Below, in pieces: positions 44,554 through 54,948 of a stretch of 64,000 bases of DNA. This DNA comes from an uncultured Duncaniella sp. (GTDB lineage: Bacteria > Bacteroidota > Bacteroidia > Bacteroidales > Muribaculaceae): NCBI GenBank assembly GCA_910577335.1, contig CAJTMJ010000004.1:1-64000 (forward strand). Reading direction: 5' to 3'. The notes under the pieces are model-generated. The model searched no databases. It was given only the letters and a program-made list of their open reading frames with translations, and was not told the origin of the DNA. Within the stretch, counting starts at the first letter, position 1. Each line of letters opens with the position of its first letter. The position numbers were made by a program, and so were the translations under genes.

Positions 44554-45384
44554 CTATCTGTTAAATGTTTTTGGATTGTAATTTTTCAATCTTCTCGGAG
44601 AGAAAAAATGATTTACAGGTCCATGGCCTTTTCCCACAGTCACGAAACTGCCGGCTTCAAGAGCGTGCGAGATATATAGTTTGGCATGGCGGACGGCACT
44701 TGTCAGGTCGTACCCCAATGCGAGAAACGAAGCTATCGCAGACGACAGTGTGCAACCTGTCCCGTGAGTGTTGGGCGTATCGACCGCATCGGAACTTAGA
44801 CGTATGGGTGAAATCTTTTTGTCGAGATACAGAAAGTCAATTTTCACATCGTTTCGGTCTGTGTCGCCACCTTTTATAAGTATATTTTCAGCCCCCATAT
44901 CCATCAGCACACGGGCTTGCCTGTCTGTTTCGGTCTCACCGGTCAGCACACGCGCCTCGTGTTGATTGGGAGTGATGATAGTTGACAGGGGGAACAGTCG
45001 GCTCGTCACGACATCTATGGCATCCTGCTCAAGTAGGAGCGAGCCGGAAGTGGAGACCATCACCGGGTCGAGCACCACATTGCCGGGGCGGTATTGCTCA
45101 AGCTTGTCAGCCACTGTGGCTGCTATTTCCGCATTGCATAGCATACCTATTTTTATGGCAAGTGGTGGCACATCTTCCATCACCATGTCTATCTGGTCGG
45201 CAACCACCTGTGGTGTCACAGGCATGATGGAGCGTACTCCGGTGGTGTTTTGCGCTGTGATGGAGGTGATGGCGCTCATGCCGTAACAACCGATAGCCGA
45301 CATCGTTTTGATATCAGCCTGAATACCGGCTCCACCTGAAGAGTCAGAGCCTGCTATAGTAAGAACTGTGAAATAATTTCTCAT
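44554..45384 (-). CDS. thiD: Hydroxymethylpyrimidine/phosphomethylpyrimidine kinase
   Basis: 276 residues, ribokinase-fold kinase. MRNYFTVLTIAGSDSSGGAGIQADIKTM gives the N-terminal substrate loop, VLDPVMVSTSG the anion-hole region and NTHGTGCTLSSAIAS the ATP-binding catalytic motif near the end. It phosphorylates HMP twice. First gene of the operon, directly after the TPP riboswitch. Confidence 0.95.
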   Translation of the reverse strand: MRNYFTVLTIAGSDSSGGAGIQADIKTMSAIGCYGMSAITSITAQNTTGVRSIMPVTPQVVADQIDMVMEDVPPLAIKIGMLCNAEIAATVADKLEQYRPGNVVLDPVMVSTSGSLLLEQDAIDVVTSRLFPLSTIITPNQHEARVLTGETETDRQARVLMDMGAENILIKGGDTDRNDVKIDFLYLDKKISPIRLSSDAVDTPNTHGTGCTLSSAIASFLALGYDLTSAVRHAKLYISHALEAGSFVTVGKGHGPVNHFFSPRRLKNYNPKTFNR

Positions 45385-45478
45385 CGTCGGTCAATATTTA
45401 TGACGGGGCGATGATACCAATAGCCTGATGAGGCGACCGACATCCGGATCGGATGCAATGCCTTTTTATTTTTGGCAT

Positions 45479-45565
45479 GACGCAATCCCTTCGGCGGTAC
45501 TAACCGCATCAGGTTCAGAGGGTATCATCTCAGCGCATTCGTTTGATGCGCACCCCTTTGTCACC
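45479..45565 (-). ncRNA. TPP (THI-box) riboswitch
   Basis: On the minus strand GGGGTGC, GCTGAGAT, ATACCC, GAACCTGAT, GGTTAGTACCGCC and AGGGATTG occur in the order and spacing of the THI element. Its 5' end coincides with the predicted transcription start. Downstream, ATGCC/GGCAT (about 45462-45476) and a CATCCG dyad (about 45441-45457) could form the expression platform; a clear U-run terminator is not seen, so translational control is possible. Confidence 0.95.
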
Positions 45566-45566
45566 G

Positions 45567-45598
45567 CAAATATACAACTTTCCCCTCTAACCTCCAAA
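45567..45598 (-). promoter_or_regulatory. Promoter of the thiamin operon
   Basis: Minus-strand TTTG (45598-45595), 20 bases, TATATTTG (45574-45567), placing the start at the first bases of the riboswitch. Confidence 0.78.
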
Positions 45599-45649
45599 AT
45601 AAAATTCACTTCGAGAGATTCTATTGGAGTATGTATCCTATTTGGTAAT

Positions 45650-45841
45650 GAACTGATTTAAACTTTTTATAAAATGTTAAACTCAGGCTGAAAATTACCA
45701 TGTTTTCAATCTTTGAAGCTCTTTTCGGCTGAATTATCAGCATCTCTTCGGTCACTTAGCTCGCTAAGCTCCCTCATCGAGCTAATAATTCATCTCGAAA
45801 ATAGCTTCAAATCTTAAAAAATAAAAAGTTTAAATCAGTTC
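45650..45841. repeat. 192-bp nested inverted-repeat element
   Basis: The outer arms are a perfect 21-bp inverted repeat (45650-45670, 45821-45841) made of the AACTGATTTAAAC motif. Inside is a long imperfect hairpin (about 45712-45742 with 45783-45813) capped by GTCACTTAGCTCGCTAAGCT (45751-45770), the core seen twice in 22955-23261. It lies between the thiamin promoter and the 3' end of the acetyltransferase gene. Confidence 0.85.
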
Positions 45842-45851
45842 AATAAAAACT

Positions 45852-46424
45852 TTAGAGTCGTTTGATAATCTTAGCAGGATTTCCGCCTACTGCAACGTTT
45901 GACGGTACATCCTTGGTGACAACGCTTCCTGCGCCTATCACCACATTGTCACCTATGGTGACGCCGGGTAGGATTGTGGCACCTCCGCCAATCCAAACGT
46001 TGTTACCTATGATTACTTTCTCAGCCCACTCCACCCATGTGTTGCGCTCCTCTGCGTCAAGAGGATGACAAGCAGTATAGATACTTACATTAGGTCCGAT
46101 GAATACATTGTCACCAAACCTTACCTCAGCCTCGTCCAATATGGTGAGATTGAAATTGGCAAAGAAATTTTCACCGATATAAATATTGCAACCGTAGTCG
46201 CATCTGAATGGCTGGTTGATTATGAACCGTTCGCCGCACACCCCGAAAAGTTCCCGGATGATTAATTGCATTTTATCTGTCTGTGACGGACGGAGATTGT
46301 TGAATTCCCATAGTATCTCACGGGTTCTCATCAGGCGGTTTAAAAATTCCGGATGCCCCGCTTCATATATCTCACCTGCAAGCATCTTACCCCATTCTTT
46401 ATCAAAATCAGACATTTCAGTCAT
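45852..46424 (-). CDS. Maltose/galactoside O-acetyltransferase-type hexapeptide transferase
   Basis: 190 residues. N-terminal Mac domain (FDKEWGKMLAGEIYEAGHPEF) then a left-handed beta-helix with hexapeptide repeats (CNIYIGENFFANFNLTILD; VFIGPNVSIYTACHPLD with the catalytic His; IGNNVWIGGGATILPGVTIGDNVVIGAGSVV). It acetylates a sugar with acetyl-CoA in the cytoplasm; the acceptor is not deducible. Monocistronic and leftward. Confidence 0.92.
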   Translation of the reverse strand: MTEMSDFDKEWGKMLAGEIYEAGHPEFLNRLMRTREILWEFNNLRPSQTDKMQLIIRELFGVCGERFIINQPFRCDYGCNIYIGENFFANFNLTILDEAEVRFGDNVFIGPNVSIYTACHPLDAEERNTWVEWAEKVIIGNNVWIGGGATILPGVTIGDNVVIGAGSVVTKDVPSNVAVGGNPAKIIKRL

Positions 46425-46656
46425 AAAAGTATAGTGTTAAGTGAATTATTAAATCAGTTCAATACAAAATTAGTGAAAAAATCGTATTTTAATCTAATTT
46501 GATTGACTAAACATGACATCACCACGTTTTATAGGAAATTTAACGGCATAAAATTACATTCTGTTTAAATTGGGACAGCTTTTCCAAAAAAATTGTGTAA
46601 CTTTGTGCCAATACAATTTCTAATTATTTATTAACTTCTGTAACATATTTGATAAT

Positions 46657-47655
46657 ATGGTAAGTTATAAGGACTTAGGCTTGGTTAACACTAAAGAGAT
46701 GTTTGCCAAGGCAATCAAGGGCGGCTACGCAATACCCGCGTTCAACTTCAACAACATGGAACAGCTTCAGGCTATCATCAAGGCTGCTGCTGAAGAAAAG
46801 TCACCCGTTATCCTTCAGGTTTCCAAAGGCGCACGTAATTACGCTAATCCCATCCTGCTCCGTTACATGGCACAGGGTGCAGTAGAATATGCAAAGAGCC
46901 TTGGCTGGGAAAAGCCCCAGATCGTGCTTCACCTCGACCATGGTGACAGCTTCGAGCTCTGCAAGGACTGTATTGAACATGGTTTCTCTTCAGTGATGAT
47001 CGACGGTTCACACCTCCCCTACGAGGAAAACGTTGCTCTTACTAAGAAAGTATGCGACTACGCTCATCAGTATGACGTTACAGTAGAAGGTGAACTCGGT
47101 GTGCTCGCAGGCGTTGAGGACGAAGTTTCTTCTGACCACCACACCTACACTGACCCCGAAGAAGTTATCGACTTCGCTACTCGCACAGGTGTTGACTCAC
47201 TCGCTATCTCAATCGGTACTTCTCACGGTGCTTACAAGTTCAAACCCGAACAGTGTACTCGTGACGCTAACGGTCGTCTCGTTCCCCCGCCATTGGCATT
47301 CAATGTGCTCGACGCTGTTATGGAAAAACTTCCCGGATTCCCCATCGTGCTCCACGGCTCAAGCTCAGTTCCTCAGGAATATGTTGACGAAATCAACGAA
47401 TACGGCGGCAAACTTCCCGATGCTATAGGTATCCCCGAAGAAGAGCTCCGCAAGGCTGCCAAGAGCGCTGTATGCAAGATCAATATCGACTCAGACAGCC
47501 GTCTCGCTATGACTGCTGCTGTTCGCAAGGTGCTTGCTACCAAGCCCGCTGAGTTTGACCCCCGTAAATACCTCGGTCCGGCTCGCGACGAAATGGAAAA
47601 ACTTTACAAGCATAAGATCGTTGCCGTTCTCGGTTCTAACGGTAAGGCTGAATAA
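46657..47655 (+). CDS. fba: Fructose-bisphosphate aldolase, class II
   Basis: 332 residues, zinc-dependent aldolase of glycolysis/gluconeogenesis. FNFNNMEQLQAI, LHLDHGDSFE (zinc histidine and catalytic Asp), VEGELGVLAG and LHGSSSVPQEY are the family motifs. Strong codon bias to preferred codons. A TAACTTTG -7 box is at 46598-46605 and a terminator follows at 47715-47750. Confidence 0.96.
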   Translation: MVSYKDLGLVNTKEMFAKAIKGGYAIPAFNFNNMEQLQAIIKAAAEEKSPVILQVSKGARNYANPILLRYMAQGAVEYAKSLGWEKPQIVLHLDHGDSFELCKDCIEHGFSSVMIDGSHLPYEENVALTKKVCDYAHQYDVTVEGELGVLAGVEDEVSSDHHTYTDPEEVIDFATRTGVDSLAISIGTSHGAYKFKPEQCTRDANGRLVPPPLAFNVLDAVMEKLPGFPIVLHGSSSVPQEYVDEINEYGGKLPDAIGIPEEELRKAAKSAVCKINIDSDSRLAMTAAVRKVLATKPAEFDPRKYLGPARDEMEKLYKHKIVAVLGSNGKAE

Positions 47656-47714
47656 TTTTAAGGTATTGTCTCTTAACTAATGAGGTAATCCTTAAATAAG
47701 GATATTTCCAATCC

Positions 47715-47750
47715 ATCGCCCGACATCTCACGGTGTCGGGCGATTTTTTT
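47715..47750 (+). terminator. Terminator of fba
   Basis: An 11-bp perfect GC-rich stem, 47715-47725 with 47734-47744, then seven T residues. Confidence 0.92.
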
Positions 47751-47833
47751 ATCTGCCTTAGTGATGTTTATGTATTGATTCTTTCGTTCGGATAGAAAAT
47801 TTGCTTAAATTTGTAATTAAGAACAGATAAGAA

Positions 47834-49225
47834 ATGAGTGAAAACCTAAATATAGATAAAAATCACAGGCAGATGACGGAAAATGTGATGACTTGGGACA
47901 GGCTGATTAACGACAAGCGATTTGGTCTGGAGCATTATCATGATTCAAAGCCCGGACATCGCAGTGACTTCCAGCGTGACTTTGACCGACTTGTGTTTTC
48001 TTCACCCTTCCGTCGGTTGCAGAACAAGACACAGGTATTTCCGTTGCCGGGAAGCATTTTTGTGCATAATCGTTTGACTCATAGCATGGAAGTGTCGTGT
48101 GTGGGTCGTTCGTTGGCACGAGAGATTTCCATTGCCCTACGTGAAAAATATGCTGCCGAGCCTTGGGTGTCGAAACTTGACGATATGGGTGAGATTGTAG
48201 CAGCCGCTTGTCTCGCTCACGATCTTGGAAACCCTCCCTTCGGTCATTCGGGCGAAAAAGCGATATCATCTTATTTCAGCGAGGGGAAAGGTAGGCTTTT
48301 GGAATCAAAACTTACCGCCGGTCAGTGGAATGACCTAACGCATTTCGAAGGTAATGCCAATGCGTTCCGGTTGCTGACCCATCAGTTTAACGGAAGGCGT
48401 CCGGGAGGTTTCGCTATGACCTATTCCACGCTTGCCTCTATAGTCAAATATCCTTTCGAGTCCTCGCTTGCCGGAGCGCATGGAAAATTCGGCTTCTTCA
48501 CATCTGAGAAAGATGATTTTATAAAGGTGGCTGACGAGTTGGGTATGCTCCCTGTCAAAAATTCTGATAACGCAGTGCGCTATGCCCGTCACCCGTTGGT
48601 CTACATAGTTGAGGCTGCCGATGATATATGTTATGAGGTGATGGATATAGAGGATGCGCATAAGCTTAAGATAATATCCACCGAGGAGGTGTTGCCTTTA
48701 TTTTTAGCATTCTTCGACGATGCCCGAAAGGCTCACATGGAGCGTGTGATGGGCTATGTCGATGATCCTAATGAGAAAATAGCATATCTGCGTTCATCCA
48801 TAATAGGTGTGCTGGTCAACCGTTGTGCCGACGCTTTTGTTAAGAATGAAGATGAAATTCTCGCCGGAGAGTTCAAGGGCTCGCTTCTCGACCATATTTC
48901 TCCGCTCGAACGTGACGGTTATAGGGCTTGCGAGGCTCTTTCATGGAAGCGGATATATGGGGCAAGCGATGTGGTGGATATTGAGCTTGCCGGTACACGC
49001 ATCATATCGTTCTTGATGAACGAGCTTGTCGAGGCTGTTCAGAATCCCGACCTTAATTACTCACGATTGCTGCTTGCCAAGGTGCCAGAGCAATATGAAA
49101 TTCAGTCACCCACGCTCTATGGTAAGCTACAAGCTGTCCTTGACCATATTTCCGGCATGACTGACGTTTATGCTCTTGACCTGTATAGAAAGCTTAATGG
49201 TATGAGCCTGAAAATTAACAATTGA
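47834..49225 (+). CDS. dgt: Deoxyguanosinetriphosphate triphosphohydrolase
   Basis: 463 residues, HD-superfamily dNTPase that splits dGTP to deoxyguanosine and triphosphate. The metal ligands are in NRLTHSMEV, CLAHDLGNPPFGHSGE and EAADDICYEVMDIEDA. FSSPFRRLQNKTQVFP is the conserved N-terminal region. It is followed after 24 bases by the TPM gene, probably in one transcript. A TAAATTTG box is visible just upstream, near 47805. Confidence 0.94.
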   Translation: MSENLNIDKNHRQMTENVMTWDRLINDKRFGLEHYHDSKPGHRSDFQRDFDRLVFSSPFRRLQNKTQVFPLPGSIFVHNRLTHSMEVSCVGRSLAREISIALREKYAAEPWVSKLDDMGEIVAAACLAHDLGNPPFGHSGEKAISSYFSEGKGRLLESKLTAGQWNDLTHFEGNANAFRLLTHQFNGRRPGGFAMTYSTLASIVKYPFESSLAGAHGKFGFFTSEKDDFIKVADELGMLPVKNSDNAVRYARHPLVYIVEAADDICYEVMDIEDAHKLKIISTEEVLPLFLAFFDDARKAHMERVMGYVDDPNEKIAYLRSSIIGVLVNRCADAFVKNEDEILAGEFKGSLLDHISPLERDGYRACEALSWKRIYGASDVVDIELAGTRIISFLMNELVEAVQNPDLNYSRLLLAKVPEQYEIQSPTLYGKLQAVLDHISGMTDVYALDLYRKLNGMSLKINN

Positions 49226-49249
49226 CAGTTAAATTTTGAATATATATTT

Positions 49250-50539
49250 ATGAAGATAAGATTATACATATTAATGTTTCTGATGGTGGTAGGTGCTGCT
49301 TTGGGCAGGGCTATCACCGTGGATGAGGTGCCCAATGTGCATCTCGCCAATAGATACCAGTATGTTTCCAATCCTGCCGGAATCCTATCGGTAGAGGCTG
49401 TCGATAAGCTTAACCATACCCTCAGGCAGCTTTGGGACAAGACTTCCGTTGAGATGGTGGTTGTTGTGGTCGATCAAGTAGATCCATCGCTGACTCCTGA
49501 AGAATTTGCCACAAAACTGTTTGAGAAGTGGGGCATTGGCAAAAAAGATAAGGACAATGGTTTGCTTGTTCTTGTGGCTCGTGACGACAGGGCTGCTATA
49601 ATCCGCACAGGTTACGGTGTGGAGGGTGCTGTTCCCGATATAATCGCCGGAAGGGTGATACGCAACATAATGTTCCCTGAATTTCGTGAGGGGAACTATG
49701 ACCAAGGGACTATAGCCGGTGTTGACGCATTGGCTAAGATAATAGAGGATCCTAAACTTGGCGATGAGCTTAAGTCGAAATATGCCAATGACTCACGCCA
49801 TGACACTGCCGATGACCTTTCGGCAGGGGAATTCTTCACGTACTATCTTTGGTTTGCGCTTTTCATCGCCTTGGTTATGCTCGTGGATGTCATCTATATG
49901 ATATATTCTACCTCAAAACTTGACGAGGTGCAGCGTTACAGAGAGCTTGATGCTCATAAAAATGCGGCATTGTTTGTGGCATTCCTGTCGTGCGGTATGG
50001 GAGTGATACCTTATCTGATACTTAAGCGTAAGATGCATTCCATCCGCAGACATAAGCGTGAGTGCCCGAATTGTCATACTAAAATGGAACTTATAGACGA
50101 GGAGCATGACAATGACTACCTCACTCCCGCTCAGGATACGGAGGAGAAGCTTAATTCGATTGATTACGATGTGTGGCACTGCCCTCATTGCCATGAGACG
50201 GAGGTGCTTCCATACGTGAACCGAGAGACAAACTACACCTATTGTCCGCAGTGTGGCGCAAGGGCAATGAGCATAGTCGAGCGCAGGACTTTGCGTCAGC
50301 CCACTGTAAGGACTGAGGGCGAAGGTGCCGACATATACGTGTGCCGTAACTGTGGTAATCAGAATCAGCGACGCTTCAAGATACCTAAAAAGCCTGATCC
50401 CGCAGCTGCTGTTGCCGCCGGTGCTGTGCTTGGCAGCATGATGGGTGGTAAAGGTGGCGGCTTTGGAGGAGGTGGTTTCTCCGGAGGTTCGTTTGGCGGC
50501 GGTATGACCGGCGGTGGAGGCGCAGGCGGAAGATGGTAA
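49250..50539 (+). CDS. TPM-domain membrane protein with zinc-ribbon and Gly-rich tail
   Basis: 429 residues. Signal peptide (1-20), then a TPM/YgcG domain (about 37-165: YVSNPAGILSVEAVDKLN ... VRNIMFPEFREGNYDQG), transmembrane segments at about 195-220 and 240-258, and a domain with four CxxC pairs (CPNC 272-275, CPHC, CPQC, CRNC), enough for two zinc ribbons. It ends in a Gly-rich tail (GGKGGGFGGGGFSGGSFGGG). TPM proteins face the periplasm; the ribbons are probably on the other side. The stop overlaps the start of the symporter gene by 7 bases. Role unknown. Confidence 0.85.
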   Translation: MKIRLYILMFLMVVGAALGRAITVDEVPNVHLANRYQYVSNPAGILSVEAVDKLNHTLRQLWDKTSVEMVVVVVDQVDPSLTPEEFATKLFEKWGIGKKDKDNGLLVLVARDDRAAIIRTGYGVEGAVPDIIAGRVIRNIMFPEFREGNYDQGTIAGVDALAKIIEDPKLGDELKSKYANDSRHDTADDLSAGEFFTYYLWFALFIALVMLVDVIYMIYSTSKLDEVQRYRELDAHKNAALFVAFLSCGMGVIPYLILKRKMHSIRRHKRECPNCHTKMELIDEEHDNDYLTPAQDTEEKLNSIDYDVWHCPHCHETEVLPYVNRETNYTYCPQCGARAMSIVERRTLRQPTVRTEGEGADIYVCRNCGNQNQRRFKIPKKPDPAAAVAAGAVLGSMMGGKGGGFGGGGFSGGSFGGGMTGGGGAGGRW

Positions 50540-51933
50540 CCACGATTGCTGACTTCTTGTGCGGGTATCCTCTGTTCATCCTGCTTATAGGTGGAGGTTT
50601 CTTCCTGTTTTTCTATTCCGGAATGGTGTCTCTGAGGCATTTCCCATCTGCTATGCGTGAGATAAGGGCGAAACAGTCACGTTCGTCTGGTGAACAGATT
50701 TCATCTTTGCAGGCTTTGGCGTCTGTCGTGGCAGCCACTGTGGGTATGGGTAACATAGCGGGAGTGGCTATCGCCTTGGTGATGGGTGGTCCCGGGGCAA
50801 TATTCTGGATGTGGGTCAGCGCATTGGTGGGTATGTCTACAAAATTCCATGAAGGTGTCCTGACTACAAAGTATAAGGTCGTTACCGAGGATGGTAAACC
50901 GGCCGGTGGCACCATGCATATCATAGACCGCGGGCTTGGTCCCCGATGGCATTGGTTGGCTGTGACTTTTGCGATAGCGGGTATGCTTGGTACTCTCTGT
51001 ATTATGAATGCCAATCAGCTTACCGAGGCGATAATGACAACATTTACAACCCCTGAATGGCTTGCCGGGAGCGAGACAATAAATGGAGTGGCTTCCTTCA
51101 CCGGACTTGACCACATTTCTGCTTTCCGCTTGTTGGTGGGATTGGGTATAGCGCTCTTGGTTACATTGGTGGTTGTGGGTGGAATATGTCGCATCGCAAA
51201 AGTAGCCACATGGCTTGTGCCATTTATGGTGGGGCTATATTTCCTGCTTGTGCTTTATATAATACTCACTAATATATCCGAAGTCCCAGCTGTATTTAAA
51301 TCGATATTTTCCGAAGCGTTCAATCTGCGTGCAGGGTGGGGAGCCCTTGCCGGAATAGCTATAATAGGTGCCCGGCGTGCGGCGCTCGTGAATGATGCCG
51401 GAGTAGGGACAGCTACCATAATGCATGGGGCTTCGGCTAACCGTCAGCCTGTGAGGGAGGGTCTTATAGCCATGCTTGGTCCGAGTATCGATTCAGGGCT
51501 TGTATGCACTCTCACGGCTGTGGCTATACTGCTGTGTGGTGACTTGCAGGCGGTCGAGGGTGTCAAGGGACTTGAGGTTGCAATGAAGGCTTTTGGCAAC
51601 GCTATACCGATGGGTGAATTCCTTCTGATGGGTATAGTGCTGTGCTTTGCATTGTCATCTATGTTCAGTTACAGTTTCTATGGCAACCGCTGTGCGGCAT
51701 ATCTTTTCGGTGAGAAGAGGGCGAAGTACTACACTTGGTTTTTCATCGCCACGCTTGTGATATTCGCAGTAATGCCGCTCGGTATGGCAGTAGGCTTCTG
51801 TGATCTCTTCTATGCGCTTATGGCATTTCCCACGATGATAACACTTCTGATGCTTCGTAAAGAAGTGCGTGAGGAGGTCAGGAATAATTTTGTCAATCGT
51901 CCTCTCGAATCCTCTTCGTCAGTGCGATTTTAA
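50533..51933 (+). CDS. Sodium:alanine/amino-acid symporter (AgcS family)
   Basis: 466 residues, ten or eleven membrane segments. ASVVAATVGMGNIAGVAIAL, GGPGAIFWMW and AGGTMHIIDRGLG are AgcS/AlsT signatures, and RRAALVNDAGVGTATIMHG includes the conserved internal loop. It takes up alanine, glycine or glutamine with sodium. It overlaps the TPM gene, so both are probably coexpressed. Its stop codon is directly followed by a TCGGA-unit palindrome. Confidence 0.93.
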   Translation: MVTTIADFLCGYPLFILLIGGGFFLFFYSGMVSLRHFPSAMREIRAKQSRSSGEQISSLQALASVVAATVGMGNIAGVAIALVMGGPGAIFWMWVSALVGMSTKFHEGVLTTKYKVVTEDGKPAGGTMHIIDRGLGPRWHWLAVTFAIAGMLGTLCIMNANQLTEAIMTTFTTPEWLAGSETINGVASFTGLDHISAFRLLVGLGIALLVTLVVVGGICRIAKVATWLVPFMVGLYFLLVLYIILTNISEVPAVFKSIFSEAFNLRAGWGALAGIAIIGARRAALVNDAGVGTATIMHGASANRQPVREGLIAMLGPSIDSGLVCTLTAVAILLCGDLQAVEGVKGLEVAMKAFGNAIPMGEFLLMGIVLCFALSSMFSYSFYGNRCAAYLFGEKRAKYYTWFFIATLVIFAVMPLGMAVGFCDLFYALMAFPTMITLLMLRKEVREEVRNNFVNRPLESSSSVRF

Positions 51934-52065
51934 TCGGATAAATCGGACAAATCGGATAAATCGGACAGATCCGACCAATCGGACTTATCCGACTTATCGG
52001 ATGGATTGGACATTCCCAATGGGTCGGATGAGTCTGATCTGTCTGATAAGTCTGATTGGTCCGAT
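51933..52065 (+). repeat. TCGGA-unit imperfect palindrome
   Basis: Units of about 9 bases (AATCGGAYA, later inverted as TCCGAYTTA) fill 133 bases; the two halves are imperfect reverse complements centred on ATTGG...CCAAT near 52004-52020. It starts at the last base of the symporter stop codon and ends before the terminator at 52080. The same units occur inside the gene at 58732-59430. Confidence 0.85.
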
Positions 52066-52079
52066 ATAAAAATAAAAAA

Positions 52080-52110
52080 ATCCTCGGTTGCCGATGTGGC
52101 AGCCGAGGAT
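52080..52110. terminator. Bidirectional terminator
   Basis: A 13-bp stem, 52080-52092 with 52098-52110 (one G-T), with TTGGCTTTTTTATTT rightward and TTTTTTTATTTT leftward. Shared by the symporter and gap genes. Confidence 0.9.
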
Positions 52111-52146
52111 TGGCTTTTTTATTTCTGTGTGGAATAATTACACTGA

Positions 52147-53462
<1,316 letters not shown>

Positions 53463-53894
53463 ATGTCATTCGTAAAAGAATTTAAAGAATTTGCAATGCG
53501 TGGCAATGTCATTGATATGGCTGTCGGCGTAGTTATCGGTGCGGCTTTCGGCAAGATCATATCTTCGTTGGTCGATGACATTATCATGCCTTTGGTGGGC
53601 GTGGCTACCGGTGGTATGAATTTCACTGACTACAAGTGGGTGATTCAGCAGGCGGTGGTTGACGGTGCCACTCAGGAGGTGCTGAAACCGGAAGTGACAA
53701 TGAACTGGGGCTCATGGATTCAGACTATTGTTGATTTCCTAATCGTGGCTTTCTGTATCTTCCTTGCTATCAAGGCTATCAATCAGCTCAAACGTAAGAA
53801 GGATGAGGAACCTGCTCCCGAAGCTCCCGCTGAGCCTACGAAAGAGGAAGTGCTCCTCACTGAGATCCGTGATCTCCTCAAGGAGAAGAAGTAA
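53463..53894 (+). CDS. mscL: Large-conductance mechanosensitive channel
   Basis: 143 residues. [41 protein letters not shown] is the N-terminal helix and pore-lining TM1, a periplasmic loop follows (53-85) and then TM2 ([18 protein letters not shown]). The cytoplasmic tail has a Pro/Ala/Glu-rich linker and a helix, [16 protein letters not shown]. It is a pentameric safety valve for osmotic downshock. Confidence 0.96.
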   Translation: MSFVKEFKEFAMRGNVIDMAVGVVIGAAFGKIISSLVDDIIMPLVGVATGGMNFTDYKWVIQQAVVDGATQEVLKPEVTMNWGSWIQTIVDFLIVAFCIFLAIKAINQLKRKKDEEPAPEAPAEPTKEEVLLTEIRDLLKEKK

Positions 53895-53921
53895 GACGGA
53901 GGCTGATATTATCTCATACAG

Positions 53922-53968
53922 TTGGCGCAAGGTCCTGTGAACGGGCTTTGCGTCAATGCTGTTTTTAG
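53922..53968 (+). terminator. Terminator of mscL
   Basis: TTGGCGCAAG pairs, with G-U pairs, with CTTTGCGTCAA (53946-53956 region), followed by TGCTGTTTTT. Confidence 0.55.
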
Positions 53969-53972
53969 TAAT

Positions 53973-54004
53973 AGACTGATTTAAACTTTTATAAAAAGTT
54001 AATC
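53973..54004. repeat. Partial copy of the AACTGATTTAAAC palindrome
   Basis: ACTGATTTAAACTTTTATAA followed by AAAGTTAATC: the left half is intact and the right half degraded. It lies 27 bases before the HAD gene start. Confidence 0.7.
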
Positions 54005-54030
54005 GCAAGGCTGATTTGTTATTAGGTTCA

Positions 54031-54822
54031 ATGATTAAAGCTGTATTTTTTGACATCGACGGCACTTTGGTGCCTATAGGTTCGGGTGGTATACCTGATA
54101 CTACAAAATTGGCGCTTCGGATGCTCCGGGAGAGTGGCATTAAAGTTTTTATTTCGTCGGGTCGTCATCCGGCATGGATTAACAATCTTGAGGATGAAAC
54201 ATTTGACGGATACGTCACCACGAATGGCGCACTATGTCTGCTCGGCGATAAGAAGAGCGTGGTGTACATGCGTACTATCGAGACTTCGGATGTGGATAAT
54301 CTTGTGAAATTCGTACATTCGTCCGATATACCGTTTGTAGTTGTACCTGCCGAAGGTGACCTGTTCACCACAGACAAGGATGAGAATTTCATGACCGTAA
54401 CACGACTCCTGCGCACACCGGAAGTCCCGATAAGGGCTATAGAGGATGCTGTGGGTAGAAATGTGGTGCAGATGATGGTGTTTGCCCCAAAAGAAGAGAT
54501 AGACGAGATTGGTTTGTTCACGAAAGTGCTGCCCCACTGTTCAGGCACAAGCTGGAGCCCATATTTTGCTGATATAGTTCCCGAGGGAAGCGATAAGAGT
54601 GTTGGTATTGATAAGATGCTCGACTATTTTGGCATAGATCTGTCAGAGTCTATGGCATTCGGCGATGGAGAAAATGACATGGGTATGCTCAGGCATGTGG
54701 CTGTAGGTGTGGCAATGGGCAATGCGTCAGATGAGGTGAAGGCTGTGGCTGATCATGTGACCACCGATGTGACTGCCGATGGTGTGATGAATGCCTTGAA
54801 GAATTTGGGTGTGATTAAATAA
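54031..54822 (+). CDS. Cof-type HAD-superfamily phosphatase
   Basis: 263 residues from the ATG at 54031, chosen over a TTG at 54016 because the HAD motif I follows directly (MIKAVFFDIDGTLV). Motif II region is VFISSGRHP and motif IV GDGENDMGM near the end; a C2B cap lies between. Such proteins dephosphorylate sugar phosphates or cofactors such as FMN or PLP; the substrate is not predictable. Monocistronic. Confidence 0.92.
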   Translation: MIKAVFFDIDGTLVPIGSGGIPDTTKLALRMLRESGIKVFISSGRHPAWINNLEDETFDGYVTTNGALCLLGDKKSVVYMRTIETSDVDNLVKFVHSSDIPFVVVPAEGDLFTTDKDENFMTVTRLLRTPEVPIRAIEDAVGRNVVQMMVFAPKEEIDEIGLFTKVLPHCSGTSWSPYFADIVPEGSDKSVGIDKMLDYFGIDLSESMAFGDGENDMGMLRHVAVGVAMGNASDEVKAVADHVTTDVTADGVMNALKNLGVIK

Positions 54823-54877
54823 ATAAGATGATATACTGCTAAAAGTATACAATTATAAATTTGAAGCGAATAAAATT

Positions 54878-54921
54878 AGAAGCGAAGTCCGAATTTTAGC
54901 ATACGGATTTCGCTTCTTTTA
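54878..54921 (+). terminator. Terminator of the HAD phosphatase gene
   Basis: A 14-bp stem, 54878-54891 with 54904-54917, then TTTTAG. Between convergent genes. Confidence 0.75.
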
Positions 54922-54948
54922 GAATTGATGATTTGATATGTCTATTGT

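Noticed and set aside
51869..52069. Open frame rich in Asn-Arg-Thr over the TCGGA palindrome
   Set aside because: It is a by-product of the repeat in all frames and begins inside the symporter gene.
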